Part shown: one piece after another, positions 1 through 6,736 of the stretch
Layout: every line of letters begins with the position of its first letter
Numbering within the stretch: position 1 is the stretch's first letter
NCBI GenBank assembly: GCA_022712835.1
Contig: JAFLJU010000243.1
Location: forward strand, 1-10,145
Direction of reading: 5' to 3'
DNA: 10,145 bases
Source of the DNA: Desulfobacteraceae bacterium
Lineage (GTDB): Bacteria; Desulfobacterota; Desulfobacteria; Desulfobacterales; Desulfobacteraceae
The notes under the pieces: generated by a model
What the model saw: the letters and a program-made list of their open reading frames with translations, nothing else
Databases searched by the model: none
What the model was told of the DNA's origin: nothing
Position numbers and translations under genes: made by a program

Positions 1-1
1 C

Positions 2-127
2 CTGGTTATAGAGGATGATCCTATGATTGCCCAGCGATATTGCCTGGAAGACCGACTTGAAAAATTTATCTATGCAGGAGATGATCGAAATATCTGTGCA
101 AGGTATGTTGAGGGTAAGAAACTTTAA
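2..127 (+). CDS. guaD: C-terminal end of a probable guanine deaminase (amidohydrolase family), 5'-truncated by the window
   Basis: An open frame runs in from the window edge for 41 codons and stops at TAA (125-127). Its tail contains the residues [17 protein letters not shown] followed by ARYVEGKKL. In guanine deaminases the C-terminus typically has a 'LE(E/D)RL...GDDRNI..RYV.G' pattern, where the last strand belongs to the small beta domain that follows the metal-dependent barrel. The catalytic part lies outside the window, so no active-site residue can be checked. Guanine deaminase hydrolyses guanine to xanthine and ammonia in purine salvage. The stop lies 20 bases before nfo on the same strand, so the two may be co-transcribed. 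Another amidohydrolase of the same superfamily is the main alternative. The family call rests on remembered tail similarity only. Confidence 0.5.
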   Translation: MVIEDDPMIAQRYCLEDRLEKFIYAGDDRNICARYVEGKKL

Positions 128-132
128 ACGGT

Positions 133-139
133 GAAAGGA
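133..139 (+). promoter_or_regulatory. Ribosome binding site of nfo
   Basis: GAAAGGA lies 8 bases before the ATG at 148 and fixes that start. An A-rich stretch separates the two. No promoter can be made out in the 20 bases after the upstream stop codon, which fits read-through transcription from the upstream gene. Confidence 0.7.
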
Positions 140-147
140 TAAAAAAA

Positions 148-990
148 ATGAAGTATATCGGAGCCCATGTCAGTGCCAGCGGTGGAGCAGAAAAAGCCCC
201 TGAAAATGCAAAAACTATCGGGGCCAAAGCCTTTGCCATGTTCACCCGGAACCAGAGACGGTGGGTGTCAAAGTCTTTGACCGACAAAAATATCAATCAA
301 TTCAAGGAGAACTGCAAAAGCTTTGGCTATGATTCCCGGCACATCCTTCCCCATGACAGCTATCTGATCAATCTGGGGCACCCTGAAGAAGAACCCCTTG
401 AGAAATCAAGGATTGCCTTTCTTGATGAGATGCAGCGCTGCGAACAACTGGGCCTTTTATACCTGAACTTTCACCCGGGAAGTCATTTGAACAAAATAGA
501 TCCCGATCACTGCCTGGAACGGATTGCAGAATCCATCAACCTGGCCCTGGACCAGACAACCGGCGTCACGGCGGTCATCGAAAACACCGCTGGCCAGGGA
601 ACCAATATGGGACATCAATTCGAACACCTGGCCCGGATTATTGACAATGTCCAAGATAAAAGCCGAATCGGGGTCTGTCTGGATACCTGCCACACCTATT
701 GCGCCGGGTACGATATCAAGACCGCCTATGCATTTGAAAATACCCTCCATGAGTTTGACAACCTTGTGGGTATAAGCTTTCTGAAAGCCATGCACCTGAA
801 CGATTCGAAAAAAGCCTTTGGAAGCCGGGTGGACAGGCACGAGTGTATCGGAAAAGGATCCCTGGGGCTTGAACCCTTTAAATTTATTATGAACGACCCA
901 CGGTTCGATCATATTCCCATGGTTCTTGAAACCCCTGATCCATCCATATGGCAAGAGGAGATCAAACTCCTCTACTGCCTGATTGAGTAA
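148..990 (+). CDS. nfo: Deoxyribonuclease IV (endonuclease IV), AP endonuclease
   Basis: This 280-residue protein is a full-length endonuclease IV, a TIM-barrel enzyme that cuts the phosphodiester bond 5' to abasic sites in base excision repair and also removes blocked 3' ends. It begins [13 protein letters not shown], the family's usual N-terminus. All nine ligands of the trinuclear zinc site are present and fall at the same numbers as in the E. coli enzyme: His69, His109, Glu145, Asp179, His182, His216, Asp229, His231 and Glu261. The motifs [13 protein letters not shown] (177-189) and [16 protein letters not shown] (216-231) are plain. The start is supported by GAAAGGA 8 bases upstream. The gene follows the guanine deaminase-like tail on the same strand and converges on the histidine kinase with a 25-base gap that shows no clear terminator hairpin. 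The protein should be cytoplasmic and functional. Confidence 0.97.
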   Translation: MKYIGAHVSASGGAEKAPENAKTIGAKAFAMFTRNQRRWVSKSLTDKNINQFKENCKSFGYDSRHILPHDSYLINLGHPEEEPLEKSRIAFLDEMQRCEQLGLLYLNFHPGSHLNKIDPDHCLERIAESINLALDQTTGVTAVIENTAGQGTNMGHQFEHLARIIDNVQDKSRIGVCLDTCHTYCAGYDIKTAYAFENTLHEFDNLVGISFLKAMHLNDSKKAFGSRVDRHECIGKGSLGLEPFKFIMNDPRFDHIPMVLETPDPSIWQEEIKLLYCLIE

Positions 991-1015
991 ATTTGAAAAT
1001 TCTTTACAAGCAGGT

Positions 1016-3274
1016 TTATGATACCTTGGCTTCATCCAGCACTTTCCGAACCATTTCAGCCATTTCAGATTTAGTAACCGGTTTCATAAGAAATCCTTTT
1101 ACTTTGTGAACTTCAGCTTGCTCCTTGTTTATCCGTTCACTGAATCCAGTACAAATGATAATTGGGATATCCGATCTTATGGACATTAATTTTTGTGCAA
1201 GCTGATCTCCAGTCATGTTTGGCATAGTCATATCTGAGATCACAAGATCATAACCATCTGGATTAGAATTGAAAGTTTCCAAAGCCTCTAAGCTATTACA
1301 TCGCGCAGTCACATGATAGCCAAGTCTTTCGAGCATTTGTTTCTCAAGCCGGACAACCGATTCTTCATCGTCAACCAATAATATGCTTTCTGTACCCGCT
1401 TGTTTATTAAATACATTTTCAGTTGAACTGGCTTCAGTAGACTTTTTCATCAAAGGCAAATAGACCTTGAAAGTCGTTCCTTTACCAACTTCACTGGATA
1501 CTTTTATATCTCCCTTATGTTCTGTCAAGATTCCATATACAACAGAGAGACCAAGCCCAGTCCCCTTGCCTGTTTCTTTTGTTGTAAAATAAGGTTCAAA
1601 AATTTTATTTATACAATCCCGAGGGATACCAATCCCATTGTCAGAAACCGATAACATGACATATTGGCCAGGTTTCAAATGGCTATTTTTTAATTCATCA
1701 TTGGTAAGCTTAACTTCTTTAAGCTGTATGAAAATCCCCCCGTTTGCCTTCTCTACGGCATGATAGGCATTTGTTATCAGATTCATGGCGATCTGGTGCA
1801 GTTGAGTCGCATCCGCCATCACCAAACCACAGTCTTTTTGAATCTCCTGATGAATCTCGATATTGCTCGGTATTGTTGAACAGGTAAGTTTTAAGACTTC
1901 AGTTAATGTGTTTTGGAACCGAACCGGTAATAATTTATGCTCAGTTTGTCGGCTGAAAGCAAGGATTTGCTTGACAAGTTCACCACCTCTTTTTCCGGCA
2001 TTAAAAATTTCCCGGGCGTTTTCATTTTCAGAACTTCCCGGAGGCAGGTCTTCTTTAAGCATTTCTGCGAATCCAATTATGGGGTATAGAATATTATTAA
2101 AATCATGGGCAATACCACCTGCAAGCGTACCGATAGATTCCATTTTTTGAGATTGCCGAAGCCGAGTCTCAAAGGCATCCCTTTCTTTTTCAGCATTTTT
2201 CTTATCCGTGATATCAATCAAGAAGCCATCCCAAACCACACTTCCGTCCTCCATCGTATCCGGGGTTGAGCGAGCTTCAATCCACCTTTCCTCTCCGTCT
2301 TTCAAATATCGAATAACTGCATGGTACAATTCAAGCGATTCAGCAGATTTCAATACACCTTCAAGAAACATTTTTTGATCCTCGGAAATTACCATGCCGA
2401 GAAATTTTGAGGAATCTTGCATGATGTCTTCTGCGGCAACGCCCATAATGGACTTCACTGATGTATTGATGTACGGAAATGAGAACGCGCCATCAGAGTC
2501 CATTTTAAATTGATATACAATCGCGGGGGAATTTTCTGAAAGTCTTCTATACTTTGATTCACTGCTCTGGAGTGCTTTTTCTGTCAGTTTCAAGAATTCA
2601 TTTTCTTTGTGAATAATTATGTTTTGTTTATTAATTTCTTTCATAGAGGCTTGAGTTAATAGAAAGATAAGAATCAGTAAGATAATGATTGAACCAACAA
2701 TTTTAGCAGTATATATCCGTTGGTATCTGTGCAGATCCGACAAATACTGGCCAGTGCCGATATAGCAACCTAAGTCTGGGATACCAATAACAAAGGATAT
2801 CTTTTCTTCAGGATCTGTCTGTCCGGGCCGTTGGTAGTGATACGACACAAAGCCCAGCCCTTCATTTGATTTTGCAGTTTTCACAAGCTCCCTGATTATA
2901 TAAACACCGTGAGAATCTTTCAGATCCCACGTATCGGCCATTTCTTTTTGGGGCTCAAAGGGCTGAACAAGCATTGTTCCATCATATGCACTCATAAAGA
3001 TGTAATTTTTACCATAATGATCATCATAAACCATTCTTCTTACAAGGTCCCGGATCTGGTACAAAGTCTCTGCCATGGATATGTTTTGAGAACGATATTC
3101 AACAAGTATCGGTTCAATTGAATTCCTGGCAATCTGAACGGTCTGTTTCAGATTATCTAATCTCTGCTCTTTTGTTTTTTCCGTGTATTGGTGCGTCAGA
3201 TAAATTGAAAAAACAACAAACACCGAGCTAAGGATTAATCCGATGCTGATAATTTTGATTTTTACCAATTTCAA
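1016..3274 (-). CDS. Membrane hybrid sensor histidine kinase: Cache sensor, PAS, HisKA, HATPase_c and receiver domains
   Basis: This 752-residue protein senses a ligand outside the membrane and passes phosphate from His to Asp. In order it has membrane segment 1 (about 8-27), an extracytoplasmic single Cache-type domain (about 30-185, with YDGTMLVQP and IGTGQYLSDL), membrane segment 2 (about 192-207), a short coiled linker, and a PAS domain (about 240-358, ending in DITDKKNAEKERDAFE). The HisKA domain carries phosphoacceptor His390 in GGIAHDFNN. The ATPase has an N box around Asn502, a G1 box DNGIGIP (545-551), an F box EPYFTTK and a G2 box GKGTGLGL. The C-terminal receiver has Asp635, Asp636, phosphoacceptor Asp681, Thr709 and Lys731. 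All catalytic residues are intact. The start codon is TTG with AAAGGA 8 bases upstream. No in-frame ATG or GTG precedes it before a stop at 3320-3322. No response regulator with an output domain lies beside it, so the final partner is unknown. The ligand cannot be told from sequence. Confidence 0.93.
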   Translation of the reverse strand: MKLVKIKIISIGLILSSVFVVFSIYLTHQYTEKTKEQRLDNLKQTVQIARNSIEPILVEYRSQNISMAETLYQIRDLVRRMVYDDHYGKNYIFMSAYDGTMLVQPFEPQKEMADTWDLKDSHGVYIIRELVKTAKSNEGLGFVSYHYQRPGQTDPEEKISFVIGIPDLGCYIGTGQYLSDLHRYQRIYTAKIVGSIIILLILIFLLTQASMKEINKQNIIIHKENEFLKLTEKALQSSESKYRRLSENSPAIVYQFKMDSDGAFSFPYINTSVKSIMGVAAEDIMQDSSKFLGMVISEDQKMFLEGVLKSAESLELYHAVIRYLKDGEERWIEARSTPDTMEDGSVVWDGFLIDITDKKNAEKERDAFETRLRQSQKMESIGTLAGGIAHDFNNILYPIIGFAEMLKEDLPPGSSENENAREIFNAGKRGGELVKQILAFSRQTEHKLLPVRFQNTLTEVLKLTCSTIPSNIEIHQEIQKDCGLVMADATQLHQIAMNLITNAYHAVEKANGGIFIQLKEVKLTNDELKNSHLKPGQYVMLSVSDNGIGIPRDCINKIFEPYFTTKETGKGTGLGLSVVYGILTEHKGDIKVSSEVGKGTTFKVYLPLMKKSTEASSTENVFNKQAGTESILLVDDEESVVRLEKQMLERLGYHVTARCNSLEALETFNSNPDGYDLVISDMTMPNMTGDQLAQKLMSIRSDIPIIICTGFSERINKEQAEVHKVKGFLMKPVTKSEMAEMVRKVLDEAKVS

Positions 3275-3282
3275 TGATGATG

Positions 3283-3288
3283 TCCTTT
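3283..3288 (-). promoter_or_regulatory. Ribosome binding site that fixes the TTG start of the histidine kinase
   Basis: On the minus strand AAAGGA lies 8 bases before TTG at 3274-3272. The codons between this TTG and the in-frame stop at 3320-3322 contain no ATG or GTG. The first methionine-like choice is therefore the TTG, which gives a normal N-terminus leading straight into the first membrane segment. Confidence 0.65.
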
Positions 3289-3319
3289 GTCCACGATTTA
3301 TATTATCTTCGGGTGTTTG

Positions 3320-3463
3320 TTACTCAGAATAAAAATCTGCAAGACCAGCATACGATAAAAAACAATCAAAAGCAAAAAAATTAAGGTGAGCTTTTGCGGT
3401 CCTTAAGTTGCTTTTTTTAAAGAGTCCACGATAATGTGCGATCAGTTCTGAACTTTGTGTCAT
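3320..3463 (-). CDS. Possible small protein of 47 residues, or chance open frame; unrecognised
   Basis: An ATG at 3463-3461 opens a 47-codon frame that ends at TAA (3322-3320). Its translation starts MTQSSELIAHYRGLFKK and ends LADFYSE. I do not recognise it. The same frame stays open further upstream to a stop at 3583-3581, giving 86 sense codons in AT-rich DNA, but that extension has no ATG, GTG or TTG. It is in the same frame as the histidine kinase and ends 45 bases before the kinase TTG. The ribosome binding site is weak: GGA lies about 10 bases before the ATG. The central part is rich in Phe with a hydrophobic stretch (about 29-42). It could be a small leader protein, the tail of a decayed gene, or chance. 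The candidate kinase promoter lies inside it, which argues mildly against a real gene. Confidence 0.2.
   Translation of the reverse strand: MTQSSELIAHYRGLFKKSNLRTAKAHLNFFAFDCFLSYAGLADFYSE
3347..3375 (-). promoter_or_regulatory. Candidate sigma-70 promoter of the histidine kinase gene
   Basis: On the minus strand TTGCTT (3375-3370) and TATGCT (3352-3347) are separated by exactly 17 bases. Each differs from the consensus hexamer at two positions. The -10 lies about 72 bases before the TTG start. The surrounding DNA is very AT-rich, so chance matches are common, and this is only a reasonable candidate. Confidence 0.35.
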
Positions 3464-3579
3464 ATTTTCATATTCCAGCTTTAGATTGACCCGTCGAAAT
3501 GCCTTTACAGGCTTTGGAAATGTTGTTAAAAATCCGTGACTATATTTTTTAATTTGTTTGGTCCGATAGTATTGAAATA

Positions 3580-3606
3580 TTTACAAGACAGACCGGTCTG
3601 TACAAT
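3580..3606 (+). promoter_or_regulatory. Candidate hsdM promoter with the palindrome filling its spacer
   Basis: TTTACA (3580-3585) and TACAAT (3601-3606) each miss the sigma-70 consensus at one position. The spacer is 15 bases, shorter than the usual 16-18, and is almost entirely taken up by the 14-bp palindrome. The -10 ends 73 bases before the hsdM ATG. An alternative -35, TTGAAA at 3572-3577, would leave a 23-base spacer and is unlikely. A repressor bound at the palindrome would block this promoter. Confidence 0.4.
3588..3601. promoter_or_regulatory. Perfect 14-bp palindrome, probable operator (TetR-family style)
   Basis: ACAGACCGGTCTGT is a perfect inverted repeat centred between 3594 and 3595. 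Operators of this form, with a GACCGGTC-type core, are typical of TetR-family repressors. It sits in the spacer of the candidate hsdM promoter. No regulator gene lies in the window, so the protein that binds is unknown. Seen: the symmetry and position. Inferred: the operator role and regulator family. Confidence 0.5.
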
Positions 3607-3639
3607 TAGTTATTTCGCCTTTTTTTAAAAAAAAATCAG

Positions 3640-3664
3640 AACTTTCTTCAGACTAAAGAAAGTT
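3640..3664 (+). promoter_or_regulatory. Hairpin with T-run directly before the hsdM ribosome binding site
   Basis: AACTTTCTT (3640-3648) pairs perfectly with AAGAAAGTT (3656-3664) around a 7-base loop, and T3665-T3668 follow. Adding a G-U and an A-U pair could lengthen the stem to 11. The stem ends only 4 bases before the AAGGA ribosome binding site (3669-3673). It resembles a weak intrinsic terminator or attenuator but has only two G-C pairs. It could equally affect access of ribosomes to the hsdM start. Confidence 0.4.
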
Positions 3665-3679
3665 TTTTAAGGATTAATA

Positions 3680-5239
3680 ATGGCCCAGAAAAAAGCAACA
3701 CCGAAAAACGATAAGGGCTTTGAAGAGTCCCTGTGGGATTCCGCAAACCGGCTACGGGGAAGTATCGAGTCTTCCGAATACAAGCACGTTGTACTGAGCT
3801 TGATTTTCCTCAAGTTTGTTTCGGACAAGTTTGAGGAGCGCAGAGCCGAGCTGATGGCGGAGGGTAAGGAAAATTACACCGACATGGTGGAGTTTTACAC
3901 CATGAAAAATGTCTTCTACCTACCGGAGACTTCCCGCTGGAGCCACATTCAGCAACACGCCAAGCAGGGAGATATTGCAATCAAGATAGACTCGGCCCTG
4001 ACGGCGGTGGAAAAGAGCAATGCCTCGCTCAAGGGCGCTTTGCCGGACAACTATTTCTCCCGCCTCGGCCTTGATTCAAGTAAGCTCGCAGCCCTGATCG
4101 ATGCCATCAACAACATCGATACCGTGAAAGACAAGACGGAGGACGTGGTCGGCCGGGTGTATGAATATTTCCTGGGCAAGTTTGCCGCCTCCGAGGGAAA
4201 GCTGGGGGGAGAATTCTATACCCCAAAGTGCGTGGTTAATCTGATCGCAGAAATGATCGAACCCTACAAGGGCAAGATCTACGACCCCTGCTGCGGTTCT
4301 GGCGGTATGTTTGTCCAATCCCTTAAGTTTGTGCAGAGCCACCACGGCAATACCAAGGATATCTCTGTGTACGGCCAGGAGTACACCGCCACCACCTACA
4401 AGCTGGCCAAAATGAACCTGGCGGTGCGCGGCCTTTCAGCCAATCTCGGCGACCTCCCCGCCGATACCTTCTTTAAGGATCAACACCCCGATTTGAAGGC
4501 CGACTACATCATGGCAAATCCCCCTTTCAATTTGAAGGAGTGGCGGGCCGCCGACGAGCTGGTACACGATTCGCGCTGGAGCGGTTACGAGACCCCGCCC
4601 ACCGGCAATGCCAACTACGCCTGGATTCTCCACATGGTTTCCAAACTCTCGGAACACGGCGTGGCGGGCTTTGTTCTGGCCAACGGCTCAATGTCCACCA
4701 GCACCAAGGGCGAAGGTGCTATCCGCCAGAAACTTTTGGAGAACGATCTGGTGGATTGTATGATTGCCCTGCCCGGCCAGCTCTTCTACACCACCCAGAT
4801 TCCCGTCTGTCTCTGGTTTTTAAGTAAATCAAAAAAGGCCGACAGTGAACGCGGATACCGCAACCGCGAGGGCAAGACCCTTTTTATCGACGCCCGGAAG
4901 ATCGGCTCGATGATCAGCCGTACCCAAAAGGAACTCCTTACCGAGGACATTGCCGCCATTGCCCAAACCTACCACGCCTGGCGGGGAGAGGCCAAAGACA
5001 GTGCCTATGAAGACCAGGCTGGCTACTGCAAATCAGCCACCCTTGAAAACATGCGTAAGCACGACTATGTGCTCACCCCCGGACGTTACGTCGGTGTAGC
5101 CGCCCTTGAAGACGACGGCATCCCCTTTGAAACCAAAATGACCGAGATGAGCCAGGCGCTTTATGGGCAGATGAAGAAATCTGTAAAGCTGGATGAGGTG
5201 ATTCGGAAGAACTTGGAGGGGTTGGGTTATGGGGGGTAA
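3680..5239 (+). CDS. hsdM: Type I R-M system, adenine-N6 methyltransferase subunit HsdM
   Basis: This 519-residue protein is the modification subunit. It transfers a methyl group from S-adenosylmethionine to the N6 of adenine in the target chosen by HsdS, and it is also needed for restriction. Residues 12-165 form the helical N-terminal HsdM domain (FEESLWDSANRLRGS, then EYKHVVLSLIFLKFVSDKF). The catalytic domain follows: GGEFYTP (176-182), motif I DPCCGSGG (202-209) for cofactor binding and the catalytic motif IV NPPF (280-283). A conserved tail motif HDYVLTPGRYVG (461-472) precedes the C-terminal helix. The length is close to that of the EcoR124I M subunit (about 520). ATG 3680 has AAGGA 6 bases upstream. 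The gene overlaps hsdS by 11 bp, pointing to translational coupling. The catalytic motifs are intact, so activity is expected. The palindrome and hairpin upstream suggest regulated expression. Confidence 0.97.
   Translation: MAQKKATPKNDKGFEESLWDSANRLRGSIESSEYKHVVLSLIFLKFVSDKFEERRAELMAEGKENYTDMVEFYTMKNVFYLPETSRWSHIQQHAKQGDIAIKIDSALTAVEKSNASLKGALPDNYFSRLGLDSSKLAALIDAINNIDTVKDKTEDVVGRVYEYFLGKFAASEGKLGGEFYTPKCVVNLIAEMIEPYKGKIYDPCCGSGGMFVQSLKFVQSHHGNTKDISVYGQEYTATTYKLAKMNLAVRGLSANLGDLPADTFFKDQHPDLKADYIMANPPFNLKEWRAADELVHDSRWSGYETPPTGNANYAWILHMVSKLSEHGVAGFVLANGSMSTSTKGEGAIRQKLLENDLVDCMIALPGQLFYTTQIPVCLWFLSKSKKADSERGYRNREGKTLFIDARKIGSMISRTQKELLTEDIAAIAQTYHAWRGEAKDSAYEDQAGYCKSATLENMRKHDYVLTPGRYVGVAALEDDGIPFETKMTEMSQALYGQMKKSVKLDEVIRKNLEGLGYGG
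5215..5220 (+). promoter_or_regulatory. Ribosome binding site of hsdS inside the end of hsdM
   Basis: GGAGGG lies 8 bases before the ATG at 5229, within the last codons of hsdM. It supports the start that overlaps hsdM by 11 bp. The ATG at 5240, just after the hsdM stop, is in the wrong frame for hsdS. Confidence 0.7.
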
Positions 5240-6566
5240 ATGGAAGACAGTTCGCTTGGGGGATTATGCGGATACTTGCTTGGGAAAAATGCTGGATAAA
5301 AACAAAAATCAAGGAACGCTCCATCCTTATTTAGGGAATAAAAATGTACGTTGGGGCAGATTTGAAATCCAAGATCTATCTCAGATGAAGTTTCAAGAAC
5401 ATGAGCATGATCGATACGGATTGCTTCCCGGTGATCTAATCGTTTGCGAAGGAGGTGAACCTGGAAGGTGTGCAATTTGGAGAAATGAAGTGCCTAAGAT
5501 GAAAATTCAAAAGGCACTGCACAGAATCAGGCCATTCAATGAGCTTAATAATACCTATTTACACTACTGGTTCACTTGGTCGGGAAAAATTGGATTATTA
5601 GAGCCCTTTTTTACAGGGACAACTATAAAGCATTTAACGGGCAAAGCCCTTGCCAACTTACAACTCCCACTCCCGCCCCTCCCCGAGCAAAAAGCTATCG
5701 CGCACATCCTGGGATCATTGGATGATAAGATTGAGTTGAATCGGCGGATGAATGTGACTCTGGAAGGGATGGCCCAGGCGCTCTTCAAAAGCTGGTTTGT
5801 GGACTTTGACCCGGTGATCGACAATGCCATCAAAGCCGGCAATCCAATCCCTGAAGGACTTGCTGAGCGCGCGGAGGTCCGCCGCAAAGCCCTCGCCGAT
5901 GGCACCGCCAATCGTAAGGCCGCTAAGCGATTCCCCGCCATCTTTCAACTTAGCGAAGAAATGGGATGGATACCGGAGGGGTGGGAGGTGAAACCAATTG
6001 CTGAACAAGTCCGTCTTATAATGGGACAATCTCCATCTTCTGAACATTACAACAAAGATGGGAATGGGCTTCCGTTTCATCAAGGTGTGACGAATTACGG
6101 AGAGAGATTCCCCAAGCATGAGCAATATTCCACAGGGGGCAACCGCCATGCCGAACAAGGAGATATCCTTTTCTCGGTAAGAGCCCCTGTAGGCAGAATC
6201 AATATCTCAGACCGACGCATCATTATAGGTCGTGGCCTGTCAGCCATGAGACATAAAAAAAACTACCAAGGATTTCTCGTATATTTCCTAAAGTATATTT
6301 TTCAAAAGGAAGACTCAATCGGTTCAGGAACTATTTTTAATGCGGTCAATAAGAAGGAGATGGAGAACATTCCCTATCTCGTTCCTACCGATGGCCTTGC
6401 CAAGACATTTAATAGCATCGCTAACTCATTAGATGAAAAAATCGCCTGCAATGCGGAGCGGACACAAATTATCACCAACCTCCGGGACACCCTACTTCCC
6501 AAACTCATCTCAGGAGAACTCCGCATCCCCGAAGCTGAAAAGTTAACCAAGGAGGCACTGGCATGA
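5229..6566 (+). CDS. hsdS: Type I R-M system, specificity subunit HsdS
   Basis: This 445-residue protein recognises the DNA target and holds HsdM and HsdR together. It has the standard two-half plan: target recognition domain 1 (about 1-148, with GDLIVCEGGEPGRCAIW), a central conserved helical region (about 149-240, starting LPLPPLPEQKAIAHILGSLDDKIELN), target recognition domain 2 (about 245-385, with GDILFSVRAPVG) and a C-terminal conserved region (about 388-436, with SLDEKIACN and LLPKLISGEL). The two domains differ, so the target should be an asymmetric bipartite sequence. The base sequence cannot be read from the protein. The recognition domains are coded by AT-richer DNA than the central region, a common mark of domain exchange. 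The start overlaps hsdM by 11 bp. The TGA stop overlaps the ATG of the rhuM remnant (ATGA, 6563-6566). Confidence 0.95.
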   Translation: MGGKWKTVRLGDYADTCLGKMLDKNKNQGTLHPYLGNKNVRWGRFEIQDLSQMKFQEHEHDRYGLLPGDLIVCEGGEPGRCAIWRNEVPKMKIQKALHRIRPFNELNNTYLHYWFTWSGKIGLLEPFFTGTTIKHLTGKALANLQLPLPPLPEQKAIAHILGSLDDKIELNRRMNVTLEGMAQALFKSWFVDFDPVIDNAIKAGNPIPEGLAERAEVRRKALADGTANRKAAKRFPAIFQLSEEMGWIPEGWEVKPIAEQVRLIMGQSPSSEHYNKDGNGLPFHQGVTNYGERFPKHEQYSTGGNRHAEQGDILFSVRAPVGRINISDRRIIIGRGLSAMRHKKNYQGFLVYFLKYIFQKEDSIGSGTIFNAVNKKEMENIPYLVPTDGLAKTFNSIANSLDEKIACNAERTQIITNLRDTLLPKLISGELRIPEAEKLTKEALA

Positions 6567-6652
6567 AATTCCCCGAATCCCAGCAGGAAGATAATATCAG
6601 ACCAAGGATAAAGAACAAATGATGGATGATCGATCAAAGTCGGAGCTGGATT

Positions 6653-6679
6653 CAGTTGTTGCAAAATCTGCAACAACTG
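6653..6679. repeat. Perfect 11-bp inverted repeat (hairpin) inside the rhuM remnant
   Basis: CAGTTGTTGCA (6653-6663) and TGCAACAACTG (6669-6679) are perfect reverse complements around the 5-base loop AAATC. No T-run follows on either side, so it is not a typical intrinsic terminator. It codes for the SVVAKSATTA stretch, so the symmetry may come partly from codon content of that conserved motif. Confidence 0.55.
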
Positions 6680-6736
6680 CCGCAGATAATAAAAACTATC
6701 AGGTCGAATACTTCAACCTGGACGTTATCATTTCCG

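Larger units (their letters stand above)
3275..3679. other. AT-rich divergent intergenic region between the histidine kinase and hsdM
   Basis: These 405 bases separate two divergently transcribed genes and are much richer in A and T than the hsd genes. They contain the kinase ribosome binding site and candidate promoter, a doubtful 47-codon frame on the minus strand, and a small odd-centred palindrome AGTTC-T-GAACT (3444-3454). Nearer hsdM are a 14-bp palindrome in a candidate promoter, a T7A9 tract (3620-3635) and a hairpin next to the start codon. No tRNA, insertion sequence end or target-site duplication is visible. Confidence 0.6.

Noticed and set aside
991..1015. Bidirectional terminator between nfo and the kinase
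   Set aside because: The 25-base gap shows no convincing stem-loop, only AT-rich sequence.
457..1035. A 192-codon minus-strand open frame over nfo
   Set aside because: It is antisense to the strongly supported nfo gene and has no recognisable motif. It also overlaps the end of the kinase gene.
3588..3601. The palindrome read as a LexA (SOS) box or a MerR site
   Set aside because: LexA boxes read CTG...CAG, while this reads CAG...CTG, so the half-sites are the wrong way round. MerR sites sit in 19-20-base spacers, and the spacer here is 15 (or 23 with the other -35).
3620..3635. T7A9 tract as an intrinsic terminator
   Set aside because: It has no GC pairs and no loop. It is simple A/T sequence, perhaps an UP-like or bent-DNA element, with nothing further to support a call.
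5564..6158. Minus-strand open frames within hsdS
   Set aside because: They are antisense to conserved HsdS regions and show no recognisable protein features.
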